Assembly: GCF_002999335.1 (NCBI RefSeq)
Contig: NW_020312369.1
Location: 62,001-126,000 of the forward strand
Length of the DNA stretch: 64,000 bases
DNA from: Cyclospora cayetanensis
Taxonomy: Eukaryota > Apicomplexa > Conoidasida > Eucoccidiorida > Eimeriidae
Reading direction: 5' to 3'
The stretch's first letter is position 1, and each line of letters begins with the position of its first letter. The notes beneath the pieces are model-generated. The model worked only from the letters and a program-made list of their open reading frames with translations. It was not told the origin of the DNA and ran no database searches. Shown piece by piece: positions 12,281-23,769 of the stretch. The translations under genes were made by a program, and so were the position numbers.

Positions 12281-14346
12281 CTAGGGGGCCTTTGAGAGTG
12301 CCTGAGGATGGCGCTCTCTCTCCTGCAGGCTGCATGCGCTTGACCACCTGCTGCTTCTTCCGCTGAACAGACAGTGCTGCGCGCAGGAGCTGCGGCTGCT
12401 GCAGCGACTGCCGCTGCCTCAAAGCGGTGAGCTGCTGCTGTTGCTGCTGCTGCTGCACGGAGGGCGCAGGCTGGGGGGCAAGCGGAGAACTTTGGTAGGC
12501 TGGCGCGTAGGAAGGGAGTCGCGTGTTCGCTGCCATTTCGTCGAAGAGGAAAGCCAAAGCCTTCCCCGCTTCGGGATCTACGGGCTGTTGAATGCAGGCG
12601 TATTATTATACACACATACAAAAACCGACGTTCAAGACTTGCGCATGCGGCAAGCGCAGTCAGTACCCGCGAGACAGTCAGAAGTCTAAAAGGCTGCGAT
12701 GGAGCAAAAGCTCCACTGCCTCCAAATTCGCAATAAAACGGTCTCTCCGCCATCCGCCGCGCGATTGCGCGCAAAAAAACTCAACTCGGCAAGAGTTCCC
12801 CCCCTGCCCCCCAAATAAAAGGGACGCAGACAACCCCAGTAGTATAATCCTAAAAAATCAACAGCCCTTAAGGCGCCTTTATTCCTCCCCCCAACTCTCG
12901 CCGTGCATACCTGTCCGTCCATAGCTCTGTTAACAGATTCCCCGTTGTTGAAGCGGTTAAGCAGATTACGTGTTTTCTCAATGCTGAGGGGAACCCTACA
13001 GGAAGCGCACATACACATATAAACATATATATATATATACACATATACACGCATACACTTATACACGCATACACATACACATGTACACATATACATATAT
13101 ACACATATACATATATACACATATACATATATACACATATACATATATACACATGTACACGTATACATACACGTATACACACACATATACACACACATCC
13201 AGCACATTAAGAAGTCGTGCGGCTGCTGCTGTCGCTGGGAGGGTTTCAAAGTGCTGTAAATATATTCGAACCCCCGTCCCTCCCCCTCCCTTTCCCCTCC
13301 TTTTTACTCCAATAAGAAGGCCTAGAGACAGGGGCGAATCAACCGAAAGAAGGAAGAAAGAGAAGCCGCGTGTGCCAAAAAAATATCACCAACAAATCAA
13401 CCAAAGCGCCCACAACGCCAAGGGCACAGGAACGTATAAAGGAAGGAACATGCATGTCACACACAAAAAACGAGACAAAAACCATCACATGCTTACTGCC
13501 TTATCCACTGGATGTCAAACGTAAGACCAACAAAGGGTCGACCGCTCCGTCCACTGAAAACGCTAGAAGGATACGAGCCTTCCCCTGCAAAGCAGTCAAA
13601 AAAACAGGCACTCAGCACAGACCACCACAAAACATGAAGCCTTTCGCGCAAATCTAGGCAGCCATGTGTTTTCCCCCCAATGCAAATGCTTCATCGCCCC
13701 TACATCCGCATACAAACCAACACGCAGCTCCACGTACATCCCACCCCACCCCCCCAAAAAGCAAGCCTCGCACTCTTCATCTTGCTCTCTCTCTCTCCCT
13801 TGCTCTCTATGTCTATCCCTCTCTTTATCTATCGATACATCTCTCTATCTCTATCGATGCATGTCTATCTCGATACAGCAAGCGATCATGCGACGCGTTG
13901 CATGCGACCTATGTCTGCAGAGCCTCTCCTAAACTGTTTTCAAATCAACCCAGCCCTGCTGTACGGCAGACTCCATTTTAAATGCATGTCAAGATACGCA
14001 CACGTCACGATGCCGGAGAAGGCCGCTTCCCTCTGCCACCGTCTCGGCGCTGGCCGCTTCCAAGCCCCAAAACAAATGGGGAAGAACGATGCGGCAGCTG
14101 CATGCGCGTGTATAATGCTGGCATCTCAGCTACTCAAACACACCAAGAACTACGGGATTCGCGCGGCAGACGACACCACTATCAGCAAACTCCCACCACA
14201 AAACACCTTCCACTAGCCTGCCTCTCACCCGGTGCGTTCTTCATGAGGGCATATCCTGCCCAACACTGAGAAGACTGGACGCGAAAGAATAAAATCACAT
14301 GGCGGGCTTCCTACAAACGCCAACGCAGCCACCCCAAAATCACAAT

Positions 14347-14414
<68 letters not shown>

Positions 14415-15452
14415 ACTTGTACTGATGTATGCCGTGGCATGCGATATCAAGAGTATAGCCTCAAGGCAATGAAAACGCATGCAGCCCTGGAGAGCCGATT
14501 AACACGCGAAGTTTGGGAGCCCTTCCTACAGGCTTCGTGCCATCAACACCGATGTCTACCGACACACCCAACGGCAATAAGAACAAGCGCAGCAGCAGCA
14601 GCAACCTCCTCATATTCCTTTCCTGCCCTTCCCCGTTTTTCTTTTAATGCGGCTTCAAATGGTTGTGGTGTTCACCTGTACGGCTTGTGCGAGCCTCGCT
14701 TCGTTCCGAGGTATAGTTGCCCAGACGCCTCTGCGCATAGAGACTTCGACATTGTGCTCCGTGGAAGAACGAATAATAAAGAACTGCGTCATTGGATCTT
14801 CTGCTGCAGCGAAAGGACAGCAGCGCGGCTCAGGGAGAGGCAGCATGGTGCAACTCGCTCATGCATGCGGCTGCCACACAGGCACGGCCGACATGCAAAC
14901 GAGAAAATTGGCGAGTGCTGCATAAAGGCAGCCTGCTACTTGTCGCTCTACCCGCCCCCAATACCGGAAGAGGACTCAGCAGCGGCGGGGCATATTCAGC
15001 GGCAGTGGTGATGGCAGCTAAGAGCCATGGCAGGCAGGCAGCCATTGGGTGCAGCGGAGCGTTGCTGCGTTTTGTAGGGAAGGGGGCGGGGGGAAGGAAA
15101 TACCTACCCGGGTGGGAAGGGAAACTTGAATGCTGCGAGGGGAGGTCGAAGTAGGGGGCAGGCGCGTTACCTTCCCAAGGGATTGCGCCTTGGGCACCCA
15201 CCCCCCTAGGCATGACAATGCCGTCCATGTGCATCATTCCAGCCTGCTTGCGGTCTACTGGAAAGGGCTGCACGGCCCCCCCAAGTGCGACGTCTATGGA
15301 GTTGTAGCATTCATGGCTGCCGCATGCGAGGCCAAGAGCATCCAGCGTAGGTGCAGCGAAGCAGCGCCGTCGCTGGCTGAGCGTACAGCTGCCAAGGAGG
15401 GCCCTATGGCGCAGCTGATCGAGGACAGAGGCCGCTGCGCTCGGGAGAGGAG
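12281..15452 (-). CDS. YTH-domain RNA-binding protein (probable m6A reader)
   Basis: YTH domains bind N6-methyladenosine in RNA. Phase-consistent minus-strand exons are 15171-15452, 14676-14803, 13497-13584, 13197-13253, 12911-12995 and 12281-12584. The second carries the hallmark EDPMTQFFIIRSSTEHN and GVWATIPRNEARLAQA, whose Trp is the first cage residue of the family. The third reads FDIQWIRQ, matching the F-x-I-x-W strand, and the next ones read MVPLSIEKTRNLLNRFNNG and MDGQPVDPEAGKAL, matching the end of a CPSF30-type YTH fold. One exon, expected to carry the hydrophobic strand and glycine turn between 13,585 and 14,675, is unresolved; a candidate around 14,000-14,120 contains AAFSGIVT. 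A 94-residue N-terminal exon with a His/Met-rich patch precedes the domain, and a Gln-rich tail follows. The start codon and the 3' end are not fixed, and no CCCH zinc fingers were found. Confidence 0.8.
13012..13196. repeat. TATACACATA microsatellite
   Basis: It fills the intron between the two YTH exons 13197-13253 and 12911-12995. The minus-strand donor GTGTGTGT is itself the first repeat unit. Confidence 0.9.
14346..14412. repeat. (TA)n tract
   Basis: About 65 bases of pure TA dinucleotide inside a YTH-gene intron. Confidence 0.95.
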
Positions 15453-17457
15453 CTGCGGAGACAGGGGGAGGGCAGTAAGGAGCAGGAGATCGGAAAGAAA
15501 TACACCCAAGTGGGAAGAAGGCGCACTTGCGGTAGCGGACAGCAGGTCCTGGCTAGATCAGGGAGTCTTCGCTGCTCTCTAATCACGCGAGTATGCGATG
15601 AGCACATTTGCTAAATACTAGCAGACAAGGAATTTGCATATGCGACCTGCACGCAGCTCTACGGAATTCCCAAAGAGTGGGGCCGGGGCTGCGGGAAGCT
15701 CATGCCGCCATATTCTTGCGGAGCCCAGGGAGCCTCTCGTGTGTTCCTTTTTCATCACTTGTTGCAAATTTACCTCTAGTTTTCTCCAAAGGGTTATTTA
15801 CTCAGGGAAAGACCGAGTTATCCCTCGTTGCCGCCAATTCCTGGTGCGGGTCTCCCAGGGGTGGGAGGGCACTGCAGCAGTGAGGGAGCCGCCACGTGCC
15901 TTTGTGCAGCCACAAGTATACCAATTGGGAGCCAATCTAAATTGGAACTCTGTAGATTTGTGAACAAGCAAACAAGGAGCTGGGAATCCATGTTCAGGTG
16001 AGCTAGGGGCACCCCGTCCATCTGATTGCCACGTACATAACACCTCGGCCATCAGTTTTTGCACCCCGTTCAAGGTAGCATTCCTGATGCAGCATTCCTC
16101 CGTATTTTCGACGCTTTCCTCTGGGGATTTGCTACGTTGGACGCGCTGGTGATCTAATCAGTTCGTAAGCGACTGCCTCGCTGGTCTTCCTCCCGCCTCC
16201 TTCATGGGTGGTGTACTCTGAGCTGTAGCTAGGCCTATCCGTGCGGCTGGTGGCCCTTGATACACATACGTTGGCTGTTTATGTGTTGACATTGCTGGTC
16301 CATAGTGGCAGGGAAAATGCGCTCGCGCCATCGTAGTTCTCTTTGGCTTGTTTCACATCATGTCTGGGTGTCGGCTCTTTCTCACTGCAGTTTTGCGTTG
16401 GGATTGCACTCAAAGCAACCTTTTATTTGTCGTTTCTCTTGAGTTCTATAAGCTTTAATTATGGCGTGCACATTTTGGGTTGGTGGTGGTGTGTAGGGGT
16501 AGGAGGTCGGACAAGGGTGCGCCAAAACGAGGGGGCCATATGTATGCACATATCGATCTGGAGATGCTTCTTCTCGGCTCCTCGCAGTCAGTGTATGCGT
16601 ATTGTCGCGACCATGCCACTTTAAGCCAGTATTCATTCGCTCAGTCCTCAACTTATTTGCAATTTTCGCCTTCATGACATCGGCGGATCAGTCCGCCTTT
16701 GGGGCGGTGGACTTCACTGTCGCAGTGGCAGATGTAATCCAGGAGTCCAACCAGAGCACATGTAGGCGCTTGTCTTCACTAGCTGAACTGTAGTTTTCTT
16801 TGTGGCAGCCTACGTGTTCGATGCACGGTTAGCAATCACTTAGACGCTCGCGCGTTGCGCTTTGTAGCTCCCAGTTGTTGACTACCCCGAGGAAGCTTCT
16901 CTACGGGATGGTAGATGGATATGTAGGCCAGTGGCTGCAGTATATACAACGCCTGCTGTCTGCGTCCTACCATCGTGCGTGGTGTCTCTCTTGATCTGCA
17001 AATCCACCTCTGTGTTCATGCTGAGCGGCGTAAACTGGAGGCAGCCTGCGAGTTATTATCTTGTCTCAGTTCTACAGAGGACTCAATGATGTCTTCTCTT
17101 TTAGATACAGCTCGGTGGTAGACGTTTGCTCGATGTTCTTGCTGTTGGTGCTCATTTGCTGCCTGCTGCCCCCCCTGCCCTCCCACTGCACCACAGTACT
17201 TTGTGGGCTGAGGGGTGCATGCATGGCTGCACTCGTGCGAGGTAGTGCTAGGGATCCTTCTTACCGTGTGTTTCGGTTTGCCTGGAATTCGTGTGTTTCT
17301 GTTGCTGACAAACTTCCCGCGGTACAGGCAGTGAGTAGTTACACCTCCTTCTCTGCGTGGTACGTTAGGCTTCAGGACAGAGCCCCCGGCTTCTTGTCGA
17401 GGGAGCTTGTTCTGAGAGCGCTTTGTTTCTTTTTTGACGCTGTTGTGCTTTTAGAGA
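15453..17457. other. region between the divergent YTH and PRP40 genes
   Basis: It should hold the missing 5' exon(s) of the YTH gene (minus) and the upstream region of PRP40 (plus). A minus-strand ATG at 15,605 opens a short frame (MCSSHTRVIREQRR) but its donor phase does not match the next exon. Nothing else is supported. Confidence 0.45.
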
Positions 17458-20400
17458 ATGGATCCTTTTTTCGCGAATCCCTCAATGATCACCAGCGGCG
17501 ATGGCTGGACAGAGCATGTTTCCAAGGAGGGCAGGAAGTATTACTACAACACGCTGGTGCGCATCTTTCTTATTTCCTCCGGGATGCGCCTTTTGTTACC
17601 TTCACACGCATGCTTGAGAGTCAGCCCGCGTATGTGCGGCTTCGGTTCTCGCTGTGATGCAGACGCAAGAGAGTCAATGGGGGAAGCCGCTCTCCTTGCA
17701 AACCCCCGAAGAGGCACAAATTTTGCTGAAAACAGGCTGGCAGGAGTTCTCTAGCGCAGATGGAAAGAGTTACTGGTTCCACAGCGCCACCAAGAGAAGC
17801 GTATGGAGTACTCCGAAGGAAGTGGAGGAGATGCTCAAGGTTAGCGGCGCTGTCTCCCTTTTGTTACGGGGGGCAACTTGACACTCCCTAAATTGCTCTG
17901 CTTTCAAAGCACTGCCTGTACAAGGCGGTAGGGGCAGGGTGGAATTCGGGATGCTCATGAAACTGCCCGCATTCGCGCAATACACACAGCCGCCGCTCTG
18001 CGCGCCACTCAGATTTCTCGGCTCCGCTGCGTCTCGTTTGTGTCGTTCAGTCTCTGCAAGAGGAGCGAGAAGACTGGCCACAATTCAAGAGCAAGGATGA
18101 GGCTAAGACGTTTCTAGTGGTGCGTCCGGCAGTTCTGTTCGATGGCTCTGCAGGATCGGTGGCGAAAAGCGGCGCTTTCCCTAGAGCAGAGAGAGAGAGA
18201 GCAAGCTGATAGTGCTTCTTGATGCACGATGACTCTGCGAGCCTGCACGATGCGGGGCATGTCTGTCCGCGCGGGGGGCACTGAAGTCGGGAACCTTTTC
18301 TGGAGTGTCTCGGTGTGCGCATTCAGAAATTGTTCGAGTTGAAAAAGTTTCCTCCTCGAATCAGTTGGGAAAATGCTTCCAAAATCCTCGAGTCGGACAG
18401 GCGCTGGTCGTGCTTTTCCATCTTAACGCGTGGAGAACGCAAGCAGACGTTTGCAGAATATATGGGCTCAAGGGGGAAGCGGGCCGCTGAAGAAGAGCGC
18501 CAGAAGCGGAAACGCGTCAGTTCAAACTGTGGCACTGCATACGAGGCTTTGCAACTGCACAGGGCTGCAGTGCATCCATCATCGAGAGCACGTGCATGCA
18601 TTCGACTTCGCGTGTCTTTACCTGCCTATAGATGCTATGGGGTCCAGTATATATGCATGCATGCGCTCATCAGTTCTGAAGGGGTATGATGCAGCGCAAC
18701 TCTCGACAGATCGTGTGCATCATGCATGTTTCTGCGTGGACAGTGTGCAAGCAACTCGGATGCACACATATCGCCTCATGCGCTCATCATGGCTTGCGCT
18801 TTTTGGTTTCAGGCGAAGGATTTGATGGTGAAGAACCTTCTGGAATGGAAGGAACTCAGTTTCAAGACAACCTATATGTGCGTTTCTGCTCCATTTCTAC
18901 GGATTTTGCATATTTGCAGCAGTTTCCACCCGTTTTGGCCGGTTCTGCTGGTTTGTTGATGAAGCGCCATCTGCGGCGTATGCGGTTTCGGCTTGCGGCT
19001 TCAGAGATGTGGCGGATCGGTTCCACTTTGAAGAATGGTGGACTTGGATGCAAGAAAGCGAGCGCGATGAATTTTTCCAGGAATGGATGTTTGATAATGA
19101 ACAAATGTTTAAAAACAAAGTCAAGGAAAGACGACGTGCAGACGTGGCCATGGTAGGCCACCTTCTCACATAAACTCATTTTTCATCGAAGCGCGTGTGT
19201 TTCCTGGACCGTTGTAGGTGCATGCGCTTGCCTGGTGTACTTCGGCTCTCTTGTCCTCCCTTTGTGTATGCGAGTATAGTTTTGAGCACTCTGCTGGGCA
19301 GTTGCATGCGATAGGCGTCCAGCACACAAAACAGGTTTTTCTGTTGGTCGTTTGCGTTTTTGCTTGTGTGCAGCTCGAGGAAATTCTCGAGCAGAATCCT
19401 ACGGAATACCCATTTCAGAAGAAGTAAGCGATTCGGGGTCTTACGGTGCAGATACGGGTGGTGGCCACACGAAAAGGATGTCGATGTGCAGCGGATCGCG
19501 TGCTTCACGCACCTCTGTATTAGACTTGTATCGGGTTGCGTTGTGCTACATGAATAATTTTGTTTGCCTTTGTGTCTTTCTAGATGGAGTGAAGTCAGGG
19601 ACCAGCTTCTGTCGCATCCAAAGCTACAAAACATGATGAAGATTGATGTTTTGCAGTGAGTGAATGACCGCTGTACGCTGGGTGCTTTTCTCCATAGTGG
19701 GAAGGCGCGAGATTTGAACCGTGCGCTTTGCTTAGGCCTTTGAGCAGCAGAGTTGGATCTCAAGGCCGTGCGGCTGCTCGTGTTGAATGCTTTTTCTTGT
19801 CGGTTTCGACTGATTTTCGCATGGCTCCGTGCAGGGTGTGGGAGGAGTGGGTACGGCACGGCTATGACCAGGAGCGGAAGCAGCGGCAGGCGCAGAACTT
19901 TCGGAGGCAAAGAAAGCGAAGAGACGCTTTTAGAGAGCTTTTGCAAGATGCAGTCGACAAAGGTGTGCTACCTCCCGCAGGATGCCTTTCAATACTGCGT
20001 ATCGGTTCATGCGGTCAAGTGTCTAGACACCGCACCCAGCGCGCATCTCTGTATGGTGTGCAAGTTGTTGAATCGACAAGCGCACGCTCGTATTTAGACG
20101 ACTGGGGCTGCTTATTTTTGTACGCGCCTCCCTTTCAACAGTTTCTAGCGCAATATTTCGGTATTCAGTGTGGGCTTTCGCTTCTCCGTCTTTTGTTTGG
20201 TGTTCCAGGGGAAGTGAGCAGCCGGACGGAGTGGGCATCTTTTGTGCGACGCATCGAGAAGGATCCGCGCTACACTGCAATGGTTGGGCAAGGCGGAAGC
20301 ACTCCACGGGAGTTGTTTTGTGATGCGGTTGAGCGGCTGCGCGAGCAACACGAGCAGCTGAAGCAGATTTTGAAGAGGAGCGCTGAACGGGCCGGACTCG

Positions 20401-21048
20401 ACATCAGAGATCCTGCACTTTCGTTTAATCAGTGCGTTGTTTCTTTTCCTGTCAGTGTTCTTCGGGTTCTTTTGCGGCTGTAATCATGAGCCTTGCGTGC
20501 ACGACGGTGCGCTGAAGGATTTTCTGCATTTTTTCGGGTGTCTCGGCAGCGCGTCGCTTATTTGGCGCAGGCATGCAATCCGCATGCATGGAGGGCTGTG
20601 CTGTTTCCGCTTGTTGCACAGATTTTACGAGGCCGTCAGGGGGCAGGAAGACGTGAAGAATTTGAACGTTCTGAACACCAAGATGGTTTTTGAGGCTTTG
20701 CGCCAGTCAGAAGGAAAGTCTAGTGCGTCTCACACGGACGCAAAGACTAGGAGCCGTAGCGGTCGAGGCGACACGGATGGCAGCAGCTACCGCAGCAGCA
20801 GACAAGAAGAAAGCAGCAGCAGCAGCAAAGCGCACAATGACAGCAGCTCCAGTGCGCGTGACAGAGAACGCAGCGAAAGGGAGCGTGATAGAGTGTCTTC
20901 TAAAGGAGATGATTCGAGGTCACGGAAAAACCACAGAAGTTACCATGATCGCAGCTCGAGTCGGCCTCGGGATGAGGGCAGGGATGGAGATGTTGATCAG
21001 ATGCGCAAAAGGCGCAATGTTGAAGATGATCGTAGGCGGAGGCACTAG
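17458..21048 (+). CDS. PRP40: pre-mRNA-processing protein PRP40 homologue (WW + FF domains)
   Basis: PRP40 is a U1 snRNP-associated scaffold that helps bridge the 5' splice site and branch point in the nucleus. Eleven phase-consistent exons give 548 residues: 17458-17556, 17663-17839, 18051-18119, 18327-18515, 18813-18877, 19005-19152, 19374-19423, 19584-19655, 19835-19962, 20209-20431 and 20622-21048. Two WW domains sit near the start: GWTEHVSKEGRKYYYN with QWGKP (~17-44), and GWQEFSSADGKSYWFH with VWSTP (~60-88). Degenerate FF modules follow, with cores LFELKKFPPRISWENAS, FHFEEWWTWMQESERDEFF, WSEVRDQLLSHPKLQNMM and WASFVRRIEKDPRY. The last ~100 residues are Arg/Ser/Asp-rich, ending RRNVEDDRRRRH, like an RS-type splicing tail. 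The WW pair is split exactly by intron 1. The start was chosen because ATG directly precedes the first WW domain. Confidence 0.93.
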
Positions 21049-23769
21049 TCGTGCTCCACTGCAAATAGAGTGCCGGGGGTAGAAGTTGTGTTAGAAGTGG
21101 CATTCCGATAGCGTCAGAGGTCACACGGCTTCTCTTTTCCGTGCCCCCGCAAATGCCCGTCTCCTGCAGCGCCTGCACAGATGGTATTGCAGCGAACGCG
21201 GTGGGAAAGGCTGGAAAGAGGCTACTGCTGTTCTCCGCTTCTGGAAGCTCTGCAAGTTGCAGCTTTGTGTGGGCTGCCCTTCAGCGAAAGCTGACCACCG
21301 GCGGCTCACGGCAGTCTTCTGTCATTTGTTGGCATGTGAGTGACGGTGTGCAACTCCTCCGTCTGGCAATTTCGCCCCTCCGTTTTAAGTTTTGTTTCCC
21401 GCTGTGTGTCTGCTGGCTTTCCACAGCGCGCTGTGCAGCTACCTGAGGTCTCACACGGAAGACTGCAATTTTCTCTTGCCTTTTCCCATCGCGCCTAGAA
21501 GCGCTACAGTTCTGCAAAGTGCAAGCCGAGAGGGGCTAGCCTAGACATGTGGGCCTCTTGGCCACCTTAGTGAGAGATACGTAGAAATTCTCGCACTCGA
21601 CATATTTGGAAGCTGCACTCTTTTAGCTAATGCAAGTGCTGCTGCGAAGGTTGGAAGAAGAGGTACAGATTTTCTGAAGTAGTCCACAGCACCATGGGCT
21701 ACGGCAGCACTTGCTTCGAAAGGCCCCCCGCACACAATGAGAGATCACCGGAGCTCAACAGACACAAATAACACTCTTCTAGGCTTCACAAGGAGAAAAC
21801 CTTGAGTGCGTTTCGCTTCAGGCTGCATTTGTAAACGAAATGCAGCGTACGGAACACCAGTGAGCTGCATTTGGCAGACGAACAGGATTTGCTCGAAAAG
21901 GATAAAGAAATGCTAATTGTTGAAGGAATGTAGGGAGGAAGTCTGACTACGAGAGATCCACTTCCCTCAAACTCGGCAAAGGCAGTGCGCGTTTTAGTCT
22001 TCATTCAGCATCCTAGATTTTCGGCAACACACGTGCCTAATTCCTTAATTCGCTTTAAAGGTTTCGTGCCCTCGGCGGCCAGACTGTTTTCTGTGAGTGT
22101 TGACGGCCTACGAAGTTTCGACCCTCGGGCCAAGTCGGGGTGTACGTGGCTGTACTCCGAAAGAAACCGGCGAATTCCCAAAAAGGCGCACCCAGGCAGC
22201 GATGTTGGAGAGAAGATCAGTGAGTTCGGAACTGAGATTCAGAAGAATATGCCTATTGTGGGGGAAGAAATTCAAGAAAAAATTCCTTTTCACAGTGCAT
22301 CAAACGGGTGGGAGCCACACAATAGACACACCCAAACATCTACCTCAGAGTCATTCTCATAGGAATGTGTGGAAGTTGCGCTTATAGTTAGAACTTTCCT
22401 TCCCTACCCAGTCCTAGGGTGTGTTGCGCGATCGAGGCGCAACACACTTGTGTGTAACAGCCCTTTGAATATCCCGTTAGTAGGCTTGTCTTAAGCACAG
22501 CCTCTCTATCAATAACCGGTTAAGAGCCCTCGACGCACTTTGATAACTACTGAAACTTCGAATCTATCGTGGATGTGCCTGCCGAGAGGGGTGCACTACG
22601 GGAAAGACACCAATGCACTGCTTGGGAATGCCCATACTGAATACCGCAGGTATTGGGCGCACGATAAAAACACATTTCTGCGTACACAACCACATGTTGG
22701 GGATTTTATTTTATGGCAGCGTAAGGCCCACTGAACATATCACCAATTGGCGCGCAAGTCCTCGAATCTCAGCAAAATTTAGCGATCCGAACTGCTTAAG
22801 CTGTAAATTGGTGGACGCGTGCAAAGTTCAAGCGCCGTACAAGTGGTTGATCATGTGGAGGTGATGTACGCGGAGTCTACAAGGAGGCAAGCAAGGTTAG
22901 TGGCTCATTGCAGGTTCATGGCCACATGTGCATAAGATCCATTCTATTCGTTTTGTCTAGGCAAAAACCCATAACGGAATGCGAGATATCTCAAAAGCAA
23001 AGCAAACAAAAGGCAACTGCTAGGATTAGCATTTGCCTCCATGACTCGTGCGTCTTCGCTGGCGAAAGCCCCAAACCGCTGCATGCAGAGAATAGCGGGA
23101 AGAAAGAGCCCCGGAAGAAAGGGAGAAGTCACTTCTGCGAAAGCTGAGAATTGGGAGTATTCGGAATATTGCTTGAGGCCATAGGCGTTTGTCCTCTCTT
23201 CGCTAGGGGCCGAGCAACGCCGTTTCCCTCGTCCGTTGTTTTCGCGCCATCTCTACGGCTGCTTCGCTTTGATGTATTCCCAAGCGCTTGGCAGTGAAAT
23301 AGGCCACCTCTCGAATGAGTGTTCGCTCGACTTATGCCTCTGTATGTTCCTTTTTCGCGGGGCTCTATCCCAACCGGCACTCCCTCTCTGCAGTTCCCAC
23401 GCGCGCTAACTCGTAACCGCATTGCTCACTCCTGCACCGAGCTCTATCTCTCTCTCTCTCTCTCTTCACCGCTATTCTTTTTTTGAACTGTGTAGTCTTC
23501 TATTCACTTGACTTTTCTTTACTGTCAACTCCTGCTCCTCCCTTTGCCCTTCTGGATCAGTATTCCTCTGTATCGGCGTTCCTTCCTCCACGCTCTCTGC
23601 AGCGTCGTTTCTCTCTCTCTCTCGGCGTTGAACCTGCACGCCTCCCAGAGGAGAGGGATCTGTTTGAGGTGCTGCCACCGTAGACTTCACCGGGGGGAAA
23701 AGGCTGCAGGGAAAAGAGGAAACGTGTGGCGCGCTTGCTCATCCCTCGTTGCCGAGGCTCTGAGCTAAA
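21049..23769. other. intergenic, no gene recognised
   Basis: About 2.7 kb between PRP40 and MFAP1. Frames such as the plus-strand one at 21985-22362 are coherent but short and show no family signal. The last ~300 bases are CT-rich (TCTCTC near 23,445-23,465), typical of a 5' leader for the next gene. Confidence 0.5.

Noticed and set aside
19700..19730. GGTTCAAATC on the minus strand as another T-loop candidate
   Set aside because: The stem pairs fail after two positions and no matching D-arm or anticodon arm is present.
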